A stretch of 64,000 bases of DNA from Mesorhizobium japonicum MAFF 303099 (GTDB lineage: Bacteria; Pseudomonadota; Alphaproteobacteria; Rhizobiales; Rhizobiaceae), in the NCBI RefSeq assembly GCF_000009625.1, contig NC_002678.2, positions 1,984,001-2,048,000 of the forward strand. The letters are read 5' to 3'. The notes beneath the pieces are model-generated. The model ran no database searches, was not told the DNA's origin, and worked only from the letters and a program-made list of their open reading frames with translations. Numbering within the stretch: position 1 is the first letter of the stretch; every line of letters begins with the position of its first letter. The translations under genes were made by a program, and so were the position numbers. This document shows, piece by piece, positions 36,668 to 45,982 of this stretch.

Positions 36668-37873
36668 ATGGCCGAGATGACGCCCGCCTGGGCCACCGAA
36701 AAGCCGACCGCCCTTCTGGTGCTGGCCGACGGCACCGTCATCGAGGGTCGGGGCCTCGGCGCCACCGGTTCCGCCGTCGCCGAAGTCTGCTTCAACACCG
36801 CGCTCACCGGCTACCAGGAGATCCTCACCGACCCGTCCTATGCCGGCCAGATCGTCACCTTCACCTTCCCGCATATCGGCAATATCGGCACCAATGGCGA
36901 GGACATCGAGGACCTCAATCCGGCCGCCCGCGCCGGCGCTGTCGGCGCCGTGTTCAAGGCCGATGTCACCAACCCGTCCAACTACCGCGCCGCCGGCCAC
37001 CTCGACCAGTGGCTGAAGAAGCGCGGCATCGTCGCACTCTCGGGCATCGACACCCGCGCGCTGACCGCGCTGATCCGCGAAAAGGGCATGCCCAATGCCG
37101 TCATCGCGCATGCGCCGGACGGTGTCTTCGACCTCGACGATCTGAAGCAACGCGCCGCCGCATGGTCGGGCCTGATCGGGCTCGACCTCGCCAAGGAAGT
37201 CACGTCGGGCCAGTCCTCGGTCTGGCGCGAGACGCCTTGGGTGTGGAACGAAGGTTTTGGCGAGCAGGCCGAGCCGTCGCTGCACGTCGTGGCCATCGAC
37301 TACGGCGTCAAGCGCAACATATTGCGCCTGCTTGCCGGCCTCGGCGCCAAGGTGACTGTCGTTCCGGCAAACACCGGTTCGGAAGAAATCCTCGCCATGC
37401 AGCCCGACGGCATCTTCCTCTCCAACGGCCCCGGCGACCCGGAAGCCACCGGCGACTATGCCGTGCCGGTCATCCAGGATCTGCTGAAGACCGACATTCC
37501 GGTGTTCGGCATCTGCCTCGGCCACCAGATGCTGGCGCTGGCGCTGGGCGGCAGGACCGCCAAGATGCACCAGGGCCATCACGGCGCCAACCATCCGGTC
37601 AAGGACCACACCACCGGCAAGGTCGAGATCGTCTCGATGAACCACGGCTTTGCCGTCGACGCCGACTCGCTGCCAGAGGGCGTCGAGGAAACCCATGTCT
37701 CGCTGTTCGACGGCTCGAACTGCGGCATCGCGCTCACCGGCCGTCCGGTGTTCTCGGTCCAGCATCACCCCGAAGCCTCGCCCGGCCCACAGGATTCCCA
37801 CTATCTGTTCCGCCGCTTCGTCAACCTGATCCGCGAGAAGCGCGGCGAGGAACAGCTGGCCGAGCGGGTCTGA
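36668..37873 (+). CDS. carA: Carbamoyl-phosphate synthase small subunit CarA
   Basis: Glutaminase subunit that passes ammonia to CarB for carbamoyl phosphate, feeding arginine and pyrimidine synthesis; 401 residues. The N-terminal CPSase_sm_chain domain has LTGYQEILTDPSYAGQIVTFTFPHIGN; the class-I glutaminase has GICLGHQM (catalytic C283) and a final HPEASPGPQD with the catalytic His and Glu. AGGAG lies 8 bases before the ATG. carB is in the same orientation but 19 kb away. No attenuator was recognised upstream. Confidence 0.97.
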   Translation: MAEMTPAWATEKPTALLVLADGTVIEGRGLGATGSAVAEVCFNTALTGYQEILTDPSYAGQIVTFTFPHIGNIGTNGEDIEDLNPAARAGAVGAVFKADVTNPSNYRAAGHLDQWLKKRGIVALSGIDTRALTALIREKGMPNAVIAHAPDGVFDLDDLKQRAAAWSGLIGLDLAKEVTSGQSSVWRETPWVWNEGFGEQAEPSLHVVAIDYGVKRNILRLLAGLGAKVTVVPANTGSEEILAMQPDGIFLSNGPGDPEATGDYAVPVIQDLLKTDIPVFGICLGHQMLALALGGRTAKMHQGHHGANHPVKDHTTGKVEIVSMNHGFAVDADSLPEGVEETHVSLFDGSNCGIALTGRPVFSVQHHPEASPGPQDSHYLFRRFVNLIREKRGEEQLAERV

Positions 37874-37875
37874 CC

Positions 37876-38796
37876 TTACGCCACTGGCCGGCCTTCACTC
37901 GCCTCCAGTATGGCGAACCATTGCTGGCGGTCGAGACTGATCTCCAGCGCCTTGACCATGGCCGCCAGCCGTTCCGGCTTCATCGACCCCAGCACCGGCA
38001 CCAGCCGGGCCGGATGCCGCAACAGCCAGGCGATGGCAACAGTGGCGAGATCGCCGGCGCCGACCTCGGCGGCCACCGCCGCGAGCGCTGCCCGCACCCG
38101 TGCTTCCCGGCCTTCCTTGCCGGTGAACAGCGAGCCGCCGCCGAGCGGCGACCAGATCATCGGCGCGTAGGCCAGACGCTGCGCGTGGTCGAGACTGCCG
38201 TCGGTCAATGCGGACGTCTTCAGCACCGACATTTCGATCTGGTTGGTGGCGAGCGCGAACGGCAGCCGCGAGGCCAGGAGATCGAATTGCGACGGCGTGA
38301 AATTGGAAACGCCGACCGCCCTCGCCTTGCCCGCGTTGACCAGCCCGGCCAGTGCCGCCGCCGTCTCGTCGGCGTCCATCAGCGGGTCCGGCCGGTGCAG
38401 CAGCAACAGGTCGAGATAGTCGGTGCCGAGATTGGCGAGCGAGCGGTCGACCGATGCGGTTATGTGGGCGGCGCTGGTGTCGTAATGCTTCAGCCGGTTT
38501 TGCGGCCGGTTGGCCGAGGGCAGCATGATGTCGCATTTCGAGACCAGCTCGATCTGATCGCGCTTGCCCCTCCAGCGCGACAGCCCGGCGCCGAACGCCG
38601 CTTCCACCTCGTAATTCCCATAGATGTCGGCATGGTCGAAACTGGTCAGCCCGAGATCGACGGCGGTGCCAATCAGCCGCGCGACCTGATCGGCATCCGG
38701 GCGGACACCGCCGTCGAGCAGGCGCCAGGCGCCGAAGACCAGCCGCGACAGCGATACCCCGTCCCTGGTCAGCGCGATGCGGCCGTCATGGCTCAT
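37876..38796 (-). CDS. Aldo/keto reductase (YdhF-like)
   Basis: A 306-residue NADPH-dependent TIM-barrel reductase. Motifs: FDHADIYGNYEVEAAFG (catalytic Asp and Tyr), KCDI (Lys), LLLLHRPDPLMD (His), GVSNFTPSQFDLL and LGSMKPERL near the cofactor tail. The ATG at 38796 overlaps the MFS gene's stop by 4 bases, so they are translated together; the longer frame runs into that gene. It ends 2 bases from the convergent carA. Physiological substrate unknown. Confidence 0.9.
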   Translation of the reverse strand: MSHDGRIALTRDGVSLSRLVFGAWRLLDGGVRPDADQVARLIGTAVDLGLTSFDHADIYGNYEVEAAFGAGLSRWRGKRDQIELVSKCDIMLPSANRPQNRLKHYDTSAAHITASVDRSLANLGTDYLDLLLLHRPDPLMDADETAAALAGLVNAGKARAVGVSNFTPSQFDLLASRLPFALATNQIEMSVLKTSALTDGSLDHAQRLAYAPMIWSPLGGGSLFTGKEGREARVRAALAAVAAEVGAGDLATVAIAWLLRHPARLVPVLGSMKPERLAAMVKALEISLDRQQWFAILEASEGRPVA

Positions 38797-40058
38797 GCCT
38801 GCGCTCCATCTTCCGCGACGACGGTCGTGGCGTTTGTCATCGTCGCCGGCCGCGCCACCTTGGTAACGAAGACGATCAGCGCGAGCACCAGGAAGCACGC
38901 ACCGACTAGATAGGGCGCGCCGCCGAAGGTCACGGGCGCGCTTGGCCCGGTGAACCAGGAGAAGATCGCCGTGTAGAGCAGCGGCGTGATGATCGAGGTG
39001 ATCGAGAAGAGCGAGGTCATCGCGCCCTGCAACTCGCCTTGTGCAGAAGGGGGAACCTTGGCGGCGGCGAGGCTTCTCAGCGGCGGGTCGGCCAGCGCTT
39101 CCAGGCAACCGACGACGATCACCGCATAAATCATCCATCCCTGCGAAGCGAAGGCATAGCCGAAGGCGCTCACCGCCGTGAAGGTCAGGCCGATGACCGC
39201 CGTCTTCCATTCGCCGAGCCAGGGGATCACACGCGGCAACACGACAGCCATGACGATCGCGCCGCACAGGCCGAAGGCGCCGAGCGAAAAGCCGATCTGC
39301 TGCTCGCTCCAGCCGTAGCGGTAGCTGGAGACGAACGACCACACCGCCGGATACATCATGTGCCCGAGCGTCATCAGGAAGAAGACCAGGCCGATCCAGC
39401 CGATGCCTTTGTATTGGCGCATCTGCAGCAGCGTGCCGACCGGGTTGGCGCGTTTCCACTCGAAGCGGCGGCGATGCTTTTCATCCAGCGTTTCGGGCAG
39501 GAAGACCATCGCGATCAGGAAGTTCACCAAGGCGAGCCCGGCGGCGAAAAAGAACGGCACGCGCGGCCCGAACGTGCCGAGCAGCCCGCCCAGCACCGGG
39601 CCGATGACGAAGCCGACGCCAAAGGCGATGCCGAGCAGGCCGAAATTCTTCGCCCGGTTCTCGTCGTTCGAGATGTCGGCGATGAAGGCCGACGTCGTCG
39701 AATAGCTGGCGCCCGAAATGCCGGCCAGCACACGGCCGATGAACAGCATCGGAAAGGACCATGCGATGGCGCAGATCAGATTGTCGATGGAGAAAGTCAG
39801 CACCGAGGCAAGCAGGATCGGCCGCCGCCCGAAGCGGTCGCTCAACCCGCCCATGATCGGCGCGAAGAAGAACTGCATGGCCGCGTAGACGAAGAACAGC
39901 CAGCCGCCCTCGATCGCCGCCTCGCTGACGCCGACCCCGGTCAATTCCTGCAAATAGGCCGGGAGTACCGGCATGATGATGCCGAAGCCGATGATGTCGA
40001 GCAGCAGCGTGGTGAAAACCAGCGCGAGGCCCCGCCTGGCGGTTTTAGGGTCGATCAT
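38793..40058 (-). CDS. TetA-like MFS exporter
   Basis: A 421-residue major facilitator of the TCR/Tet group. It begins RRGLALVFTTLLLDIIGFGIIMPVLPAYL and has motif A GGLSDRFGRRPILLAS and motif C near AFGVGFVIGPVLGGLLG, as in tetracycline:H+ antiporters. It need not confer tetracycline resistance; many chromosomal homologues export other compounds. AGGAG precedes the ATG. It is coupled with the downstream aldo/keto reductase gene, so the pair may convert and export one compound. Confidence 0.9.
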   Translation of the reverse strand: MIDPKTARRGLALVFTTLLLDIIGFGIIMPVLPAYLQELTGVGVSEAAIEGGWLFFVYAAMQFFFAPIMGGLSDRFGRRPILLASVLTFSIDNLICAIAWSFPMLFIGRVLAGISGASYSTTSAFIADISNDENRAKNFGLLGIAFGVGFVIGPVLGGLLGTFGPRVPFFFAAGLALVNFLIAMVFLPETLDEKHRRRFEWKRANPVGTLLQMRQYKGIGWIGLVFFLMTLGHMMYPAVWSFVSSYRYGWSEQQIGFSLGAFGLCGAIVMAVVLPRVIPWLGEWKTAVIGLTFTAVSAFGYAFASQGWMIYAVIVVGCLEALADPPLRSLAAAKVPPSAQGELQGAMTSLFSITSIITPLLYTAIFSWFTGPSAPVTFGGAPYLVGACFLVLALIVFVTKVARPATMTNATTVVAEDGAQA

Positions 40059-40168
40059 GATGGGTCAGGCTCCTCTGATCGCCCGGGGCGCAGGCGGACG
40101 AACCTTATAGGCGAGCGCGCAAAAAGGAACAATACGGGAACAGCCAGGAATCGTTGATCCTGACTCCC

Positions 40169-40192
40169 CCTGACGGCAACTTCGCCGTCAGG
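40169..40192. terminator. Hairpin after the zinc metallopeptidase gene
   Basis: Perfect 9-bp stem CCTGACGGC (40169-40177) and GCCGTCAGG (40184-40192) with a 6-nt loop, 21 bases beyond the metallopeptidase stop. No T-run follows on either strand, so it may be a processing or stability element rather than a true intrinsic terminator. Confidence 0.5.
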
Positions 40193-40213
40193 CTGCTAGC
40201 GTGGGACAAGTGC

Positions 40214-41134
40214 TTAAAGCGGGCCGCTCATCGTGTTGCAGTCCGAAAGCTTGCCGCTCTTGTAGCCGCGCGCCAGCCAGGTCTGCCGCTGCTGCGAAGT
40301 GCCGTGGTTGAAGCTTTCCGGCACGACATAGCCCTGCGTCCTCTTCTGCAGCGTGTCGTCGCCGATTTGCTTGGCCGCGTTCAGGGCGCTTTCGATGTCG
40401 CCTTGCTCCAATATGCCCTTCTGCGCGGTGTAATGCGCCCACACGCCGGCGAAGCAGTCGGCCTGCAGCTCGATGCGCACCGACAGCTGGTTGGCATCGG
40501 CCTCGCTCATGCCCTGCCGCATCTGGTTGAACTTGGACATGATGCCGGTGAGGTTCTGCACGTGGTGACCGACCTCATGCGCGACGACATAGGCTCTGGC
40601 GAACTCGCCCGAGGCGCCGAACTGCTGGTCGAGCTGCTGGAAGAAGGTCATGTCGAGATAGACCTTGTGGTCGCCCGGACAATAGAACGGTCCGGCTGCC
40701 GCCGAGGCAAAGCCGCAGGCCGAGCGGACCTGGCCGGAAAACAGCACTAGCTTGGGGTCCTCATAGGTCAGGCCTTGCGACTTGAAGATGCCGGTCCAGG
40801 TGTCCTCTGTTTCGGCCAGAACGGTCGCGACGAACTGCTTCATCTCGTCATTGGCAGGTGCCGTGCCGCTGCCCTGGCCGCCGCCATTGTCCGATATCTG
40901 GCCACCGCCACCCGGCAGCAAGCCGCCATCGCCACCGCCCAGGATCGCCGAGGGATCGAAGCCGAAATACCATCCCGCGATCACCACCAGGATGACGAGG
41001 AGGATGCTGCCGCCGCCACCGGTCCGGCCGCCGATAGGAATTTGGAACCCGCCGCCGCCGCCGATCCCACCGCCGCCGCTGTCGCTGCGGTCGTCCTCGA
41101 TATTGTCACTCTGACGACGGCCTCTCCAGAGCAT
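40214..41134 (-). CDS. Neutral zinc metallopeptidase-like membrane protein (YpfJ family)
   Basis: A 306-residue protein of the YpfJ/putative neutral zinc metallopeptidase family (PF04228). A Gly-rich head is followed by one membrane helix at about 43-57 (SILLVILVVIAGWYFGF), a second Gly-rich linker, and an extracytoplasmic domain with the zinc motif HEVGHH (186-191), a later DCFAGVWAHY and NHGTSQQRQTWLARGYKSG. Only two ligands are evident in the HExxH core. Activity has not been shown for most members. GGGGAG precedes the ATG. It is divergent from the secreted haem-motif gene. Confidence 0.88.
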   Translation of the reverse strand: MLWRGRRQSDNIEDDRSDSGGGGIGGGGGFQIPIGGRTGGGGSILLVILVVIAGWYFGFDPSAILGGGDGGLLPGGGGQISDNGGGQGSGTAPANDEMKQFVATVLAETEDTWTGIFKSQGLTYEDPKLVLFSGQVRSACGFASAAAGPFYCPGDHKVYLDMTFFQQLDQQFGASGEFARAYVVAHEVGHHVQNLTGIMSKFNQMRQGMSEADANQLSVRIELQADCFAGVWAHYTAQKGILEQGDIESALNAAKQIGDDTLQKRTQGYVVPESFNHGTSQQRQTWLARGYKSGKLSDCNTMSGPL

Positions 41135-41327
41135 GGCAACTCCCCGTGATAAACTTCCTCGTTGCTCCGGCAAGGCCGGCTCAACCCAACAAACAATTAT
41201 CCCAATGGTTGCGCCAAGTCACAGTGTTTTTCGATGGCCAGGGCGATGCCGGCATGACCTCTCGCCGCTCTGGCCGGAACCTTGGAAGGCTTGTAGCATC
41301 GCCCGTGACGGAGGAAGCGAGGGGCGG

Positions 41328-43394
41328 TTGCGAACGATCGGTCAAATATTGTTGGTGTTGGCATTGAGCTGCCTGGGCTTGCGGGGTGCCAACGCTGTAA
41401 CGCTCGACTCCAGCGTCGCCGTCACCGATCCCGCCACATTGCAGGCGCTGGAGCGCGGCGGCCTGTCGATCAGCCGCCTGCTCGGACCCGCGCTCGGCCT
41501 CACCCGCGATGTCGACAATCGCGGCCTGTTTTCCGTGCCGGCGCTGGCCACGGTGCGCGACACGGTCAAGCAGGAGATATCGGACGAGCCGAAGACCAGC
41601 CCCGACCCCTATGTCGCCGCCATGGCCAAATCGAACGACGCCAGCCAGAAATTCAATCCGAAATACATCGACGATGACGGCTCGACGCTGGACCTGACCG
41701 GCGTCGTCAACCGCATGGATCGCGGCTATCTCGGCCACACCGAATGCGGCGAGATCAGGCTGATCTACCGCTTCCACTATTCGGTCACCGAAAAGCCGGC
41801 CAAGGGCAAGGTGGCGCAGCGCATCTCCTCGCGCCTGCCGCTGACCATGAGCCTGGTCTTCAATGCCAAGCCGACGCGGGTGCAGGCGCGTGCCTCGAAG
41901 GATCTGCCTGCTGCCACTGACGTGTCCTGCGCCGACGTCGCCCAACGCTGGCTCGCCGCCGGCCAGAAAGAACTGCCGCCCGAGCAATTGGCCGCCTGGC
42001 TGCGCTCCGACGAAGGCCCGCTGTCCGGCGCAATGCTCAATTCCTCGCAGATCATGCGGCTTGAGCTCAACATGCAGGTGCTGCGCCTGTCGGCCTCGAC
42101 GCGGCGCGACTTCGGCGGCCATGCCGAATATCTCCTGAAGATCTTCAAATGGGATCCGGCGACCGCGAGCTTCCATGAATCGAAAATGGAGAACCAGATC
42201 GACCGGGCGACGGTGCTGGCCGACAAGCCGTCCTTCGCCAAATGGCTGCTCACCGACCGCAACATCTACGATCTCGACCATGGCCGGCTGGTCATCGACG
42301 AAAAGTTCCTCGCCAAAAGTGCCGTTTCCGTCGCGCCCGGCGGCCTGAGCCGCTCGCAGAACAACATCGCCTATGGGCTGGTCGACGATGCCGATATCGA
42401 CAAGGCGCTGAAGGATTACGTCGCCAGGGGCAACACGCTCGCCACCATCAGGTCGGTTGCCGGTTTCAATTTGCGGCTGAACGAAATGAGCTGCACCGGC
42501 TGCCATCAGACCCGTGGCATTGCCGGCTTCCACTACACCGGCGCCGACCCGGCCAGCGAACCGCGCCGCAACGCCGTCTTCGTGCCGGGCTCGGCGGTGT
42601 TCTTCGCCGACCTGCCGCGCCGCCGCGCCATCGTCGAGCAGTTCGCCGCCGGCGGCCATCCGGATTTCACCAGAGGGTTCGCCGCCCGCCCGGACCAGAA
42701 ATACGCCGAAGCGCTGAACGGCACCGATCTCTACAATGGCTGGGGCTCGATCTGTTATCGCGGTGACGACGCAAGCTTCAAGGACTGGACATGCGGCTCG
42801 GGCCTGCGCTGCGCCGGCGTCCACGAAAGCGCCATCCATCCGGGATTCGGCACCTGCGTCAGCGACAAGGGCACCGCGGTCGGCGACCCCGTCGAGTTCG
42901 GCGAGATCAAAATGTCGACATGGGGCAACGACCAGTATTGCCGCCTGTCGCCGGCCACCGCAAAGGCCTGCGCCATTGACCCCGCGCGCGACAAGAAGCC
43001 GGTGGTGAAACTCGCCGGCTATGGCGCGGCACGCCAGCGCTACGACAATCCCGAGCAGAAGACCGGCGGCTTTCCCGGCGGCATGCTGCGCAAGGCAAGC
43101 TGCGACAAGCTTCCCGACGAGGCGACATGCGGCCGTCTCGCCAAGACCGGCTTCAACGACTGCATCGCGTCGGGCAAGGACCACAAATTCTGCACCAGGG
43201 AGTTCACCAAGACCGCGGGCCTGCGCGCCTGCGACAAGGCGCATCCCTGCCGCGAGGACTATATCTGCACCGCCGGCTATGACGATTTACCCCAGGCCAA
43301 GCCTGGCGAAGGCACCTGCATCCCGCCCTATTTCATCTTCCAGTTCCGCGTCGACGGCCACCCTAGAAGCTGGGTGCAGGATGTCCGCGAGTGA
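41328..43394 (+). CDS. Large exported protein with a single c-type haem motif
   Basis: A 688-residue protein not recognised as a known enzyme. A TTG start at 41328 with GAGGGG about 5 bases upstream gives a clean signal peptide, MRTIGQILLVLALSCLGLRGANA; the longer frame to 41133 adds an unlikely Arg-rich head. Residues 25-380 have few cysteines. A CTGCH haem-c site lies at 389-393 within LNEMSCTGCHQTRGIAGFHYTG. The last 210 residues hold many cysteines (SICYRGDDASFKDWTCGSGLRCAG, KACAIDPARDKKP), suggesting disulfides. It is probably periplasmic and perhaps redox-active. No partner cytochrome genes are adjacent. Confidence 0.7.
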   Translation: MRTIGQILLVLALSCLGLRGANAVTLDSSVAVTDPATLQALERGGLSISRLLGPALGLTRDVDNRGLFSVPALATVRDTVKQEISDEPKTSPDPYVAAMAKSNDASQKFNPKYIDDDGSTLDLTGVVNRMDRGYLGHTECGEIRLIYRFHYSVTEKPAKGKVAQRISSRLPLTMSLVFNAKPTRVQARASKDLPAATDVSCADVAQRWLAAGQKELPPEQLAAWLRSDEGPLSGAMLNSSQIMRLELNMQVLRLSASTRRDFGGHAEYLLKIFKWDPATASFHESKMENQIDRATVLADKPSFAKWLLTDRNIYDLDHGRLVIDEKFLAKSAVSVAPGGLSRSQNNIAYGLVDDADIDKALKDYVARGNTLATIRSVAGFNLRLNEMSCTGCHQTRGIAGFHYTGADPASEPRRNAVFVPGSAVFFADLPRRRAIVEQFAAGGHPDFTRGFAARPDQKYAEALNGTDLYNGWGSICYRGDDASFKDWTCGSGLRCAGVHESAIHPGFGTCVSDKGTAVGDPVEFGEIKMSTWGNDQYCRLSPATAKACAIDPARDKKPVVKLAGYGAARQRYDNPEQKTGGFPGGMLRKASCDKLPDEATCGRLAKTGFNDCIASGKDHKFCTREFTKTAGLRACDKAHPCREDYICTAGYDDLPQAKPGEGTCIPPYFIFQFRVDGHPRSWVQDVRE

Positions 43395-43417
43395 GGGAAC
43401 GGTTTGCCGCAGGCAAA

Positions 43418-43442
43418 TTGAAAGGTCCACTGGACCTTTCAA
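43418..43442. repeat. Isolated hairpin module of the composite repeat
   Basis: Perfect palindrome with 12-base arms, TTGAAAGGTCCA and TGGACCTTTCAA around a central C, 24 bases after the haem-motif gene. The core GGTCCACTGGACC recurs at 63471-63483 inside composite repeat copy B. It may also terminate transcription. Confidence 0.7.
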
Positions 43443-43525
43443 AGGGCTAGAGCATCCGGAGCCGTAGCGGAGGGCAACCGGCCGCTGAACAGACAGCGTC
43501 CGCCTGCCGCTGACGTCGGTCCGCC

Positions 43526-43714
43526 TCAGCTTTTCTGCTTGGCGCCGGCGCTCTTGCCGTCGGAGCTTTTCGAGCGCTCCTCGAAACGCGCCGCACCCTT
43601 CTTCAGGGGATGGCCGGTCTCGGCCTCGGTCTTGCGCTCGTCCTTTGCCGCCGCCTGCTTCAATCCCTTGGCGGCCTGCTTGCCCTTCGCGGTCGGGGCC
43701 TGTTCGACGCCCAT
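43526..43714 (-). CDS. Small charged hypothetical protein
   Basis: A 62-residue, Lys/Ala/Glu-rich, probably disordered protein (MGVEQAPTAKGKQAAKGLKQ, then ending KSSDGKSAGAKQKS). The ATG at 43714 is picked because GGGAGGAAG lies 4-5 bases upstream, an excellent ribosome-binding site; the longer frame lacks one. It resembles small stress-linked basic proteins of rhizobia in composition, but no domain was recognised. Function unknown. Confidence 0.65.
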   Translation of the reverse strand: MGVEQAPTAKGKQAAKGLKQAAAKDERKTEAETGHPLKKGAARFEERSKSSDGKSAGAKQKS

Positions 43715-44209
43715 TGCTTCCTCCCTTGGCGCGATATCGCGCTGTGTGAGGAGCAACGTGCGTAAGGGGCTGCGGTTCCGGCGGCCTCTCCAAGAACGGC
43801 TGAGCGCCGTCAAAGCCATTCCAGAAAGTGTAAAAAACGCCGCTCCAACAAATCTAAGCCGGAGCGGCCGCTCGTCGCCGTCGCGTTCGTAGCAGCTGTG
43901 GCTGCAAGGGCTGCAAGAGCCAAGAAATAATATCCTCCGATCGCAATGGGCGAGGACGATTCGACGTCTGGCAGGCCGCCATGAGCTTTGTGCTGCACCT
44001 GGTTGAACATTCCCTGGAGGTTTTTTCAGAACGTCGGCGCGTGAACCACATGCCCCAACTGCGAAAGATATCCGCATTTCAGATAGGTCCGCTGGAACAA
44101 GAATGCCCAGCGGAACGTTTATACTGCATCACGTCACAGGCATTAGGCCCTGCCCAGGGCAAGAGCGGCGAACGGCGAACATAGCCGGGAGCGCTCATTG
44201 GAGGCGCAT

Positions 44210-44296
44210 ATGGATATCACCACGATTCTGGTCATCGTTCTTATTGTTTTGCTGCTAGGCGGCGGCGGTTTCTACGGCCGCGGGCGCTGGTACTAA
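44210..44296 (+). CDS. 28-residue single-helix membrane peptide
   Basis: A tiny gene encoding MDITTILVIVLIVLLLGGGG followed by FYGRGRWY and stop. It has one membrane helix and a short basic-aromatic tail. GGAGG lies 6 bases before the ATG. The preceding gap 43715-44209 (495 bases) holds no convincing gene, only a weak minus-strand frame at 43810-44010. The composition resembles DUF3309-type small stress peptides. Too short for most gene callers. Confidence 0.6.
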   Translation: MDITTILVIVLIVLLLGGGGFYGRGRWY

Positions 44297-44663
44297 ACTG
44301 TGAGGATCGTCGTCGAGTCAATCGGAGCCTCTTGGTCCCGCTTTCCGACATAGAAATAGATACCTGGAGGCATGAGCCATTGAACATTCGGCGCAATAGC
44401 GTTTCGGAGGTTCGTTGACTTCTTGCCGTACCCTTTTGCTTATCAATACCGTTTTGGCGGGTTTCGTCCTTGACTGAATCAACCAGTCGACGGCGCTCGT
44501 GCTCCGTGTTGAACGAGGCGGGATCGGTCAGGCAATCCTCGTAGTCGCAAACAGAAGACCAAAACGACATCCTCGGCTCGATCGTTGAGCGAGACCCATC
44601 ACACCATCAAGGCTCCTGTAAGCCGGGCTCTTCCTCGCGCCAAGAAACGTCCGACGTTCGCTC

Positions 44664-44873
44664 TCAGCTCCCGCTGCGTCCCCCCGGGGGTACATCATCC
44701 AGCTGATCAAACGCCAGGAGCAATGAGGCGACGCGATTTGTCGGAGAAAGACAATCTGCCAAGCCCGTGTAATTGTCGACAAGCCAGTTGAGAGCCACCT
44801 GCACGATGACGAAGGCCGCCGTGACCTGGGCAACTTCTCCAAGCGACATCGTTCCGATCAGTATTTCGGCGCG
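44664..44873 (-). pseudogene. Remnant of an SbmA/BacA- or YddA-type ABC transporter
   Basis: A minus-strand frame reads MSLGEVAQVTAAFVIVQVAL, then NWLVDNYTGLADCLSPTNRV and ASLLLAFDQLDD before losing homology. This matches the last membrane helix and coupling region of ABC transporters of the ABC_membrane_2/SbmA group (patterns like VQxALNWLVDNYxxLADWxAxxNRVxxL). No ATPase or earlier membrane domain is present. It lies in the gap 44297-44979, where nothing else is convincing. Confidence 0.5.
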
Positions 44874-44979
44874 CAGAGAACCCAGGCGATAGCGGGGATG
44901 GAGGATCGGCTATGGAGTTAGCGCGCTAATTTACGGGCACCAATCACACAGCAAAGAAAGGGAGCCCGGGAGGATCACC

Positions 44980-45279
44980 ATGCATCTGTCGAACGAGAGC
45001 ATCATTGTCATATTGGTTGTCGGCCTTGTTGCCGGATGGTTGGCCGGGAAGATCGTGCGGGGGGCTGGCTTTGGCCTAATCGGGGACATAGCAATCGGGA
45101 TCATCGGCGCGTTCATCGGTGACTGGCTACTGCCTCGCCTAGGCATCCATCTTGGGAGCGGAACGATCAGCTTGATCGTCAACGCCACCGTCGGTGCGAT
45201 CGTACTTCTCCTCATCATCCGGTTGGTTGCCGGTGGCGGTCGCTTCGGCGGCGGATGGGGTGGTCGTCGGTGGCGCTAG
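44980..45279 (+). CDS. GlsB/YeaQ/YmgE-family stress membrane protein
   Basis: A 99-residue transglycosylase-associated-family protein (PF04226) with three hydrophobic segments: [40 protein letters not shown] and ISLIVNATVGAIVLLLIIRLV. The tail is Gly/Arg-rich. The first lines of the helix pattern [26 protein letters not shown] are diagnostic. GGGAG precedes the ATG by about 14 bases. Members are induced by stress in other bacteria; their molecular role is unclear. Confidence 0.88.
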   Translation: MHLSNESIIVILVVGLVAGWLAGKIVRGAGFGLIGDIAIGIIGAFIGDWLLPRLGIHLGSGTISLIVNATVGAIVLLLIIRLVAGGGRFGGGWGGRRWR

Positions 45280-45373
45280 CCCGCGGTTGCGAACCCATCG
45301 TCCCCAACGACGGGCGCAATCGCGTTTTCGCACAACCTCGTTCGAACGGTCATTAGAACGATTGGGTCTGACC

Positions 45374-45826
45374 CTAGCGCGGCGCCGTCATCGCCTTGCG
45401 AAAAGCCTCCAGCGTCTCGGCGCTGACATGATGCTCGATGCCCTCGGCATCGATGCGCGCGGTTTCGGCGCTGACGCCGAGCGAGCGCAGGAAGGCTTCC
45501 ACCGTCTGGTGGCGGATGCGGCTTTCCTCCGCGACCTTGCGGCCGGCTTCGGTCAGGAACACGCCGCGATAGGGTTTTCTCGACACCAGCCCGTCGGCGC
45601 AAAGGCGCGTCAGCATCTTGGCCACTGTCGGCTGCGCGACGCCGAGACGAGCGGCAATGTCGACCTGGCGCGCCTCGTTGCCGTCCTCGATCAAATCGGC
45701 GATCAGCTCGACATAATCTTCGACCAGCGCGCTGCGGCGCGCTTGGCGCTGCTGCCGGAAGCCTTCCGAATGGACATCGGCGTCGGGCAATGGCTCACGC
45801 GGGACAGATCTGTTCTTCAGCGCCAA
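45374..45826 (-). CDS. mntR: Manganese-responsive regulator MntR
   Basis: A 150-residue DtxR-family regulator that represses mntH when manganese is replete. The winged helix is at about 33-95 ([38 protein letters not shown]), followed by a helical dimer domain with the metal-site stretch [16 protein letters not shown] and EGIEHHVS. The TTG start at 45826 is supported by GAGGAGG 8 bases upstream. It is divergent from mntH 230 bases away, matching the known mntR-mntH pairing. Confidence 0.92.
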   Translation of the reverse strand: MALKNRSVPREPLPDADVHSEGFRQQRQARRSALVEDYVELIADLIEDGNEARQVDIAARLGVAQPTVAKMLTRLCADGLVSRKPYRGVFLTEAGRKVAEESRIRHQTVEAFLRSLGVSAETARIDAEGIEHHVSAETLEAFRKAMTAPR

Positions 45827-45982
45827 TGCGCGCTCCTCCTCGGGAGTTTAGCCGTTCCTGCTTTATAGCACGGGCTCTGATTCTTCAGGCCGTTTATTTG
45901 CATTCCCCCACAGGTGCAACCGGCGTTTCCGATCGCCGCTTCGCAAACCCGGGCGAACGCCGGCAAAAAGCACAAACAATGA

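Noticed and set aside
41181..43244. A 687-codon minus-strand frame opposite the haem-motif gene
   Set aside because: Shadow frame; the plus frame has a signal peptide, haem motif and ribosome site, the minus frame has none.
43810..44010. A 66-codon minus-strand frame with a hydrophobic middle
   Set aside because: AGGGA touches the start codon with no spacing and no domain is recognisable; too weak to list as a gene.
44241..44570. A 109-codon minus-strand frame overlapping the 28-residue gene
   Set aside because: Arg/Ser-rich translation, no ribosome site, and it overlaps a better small gene.
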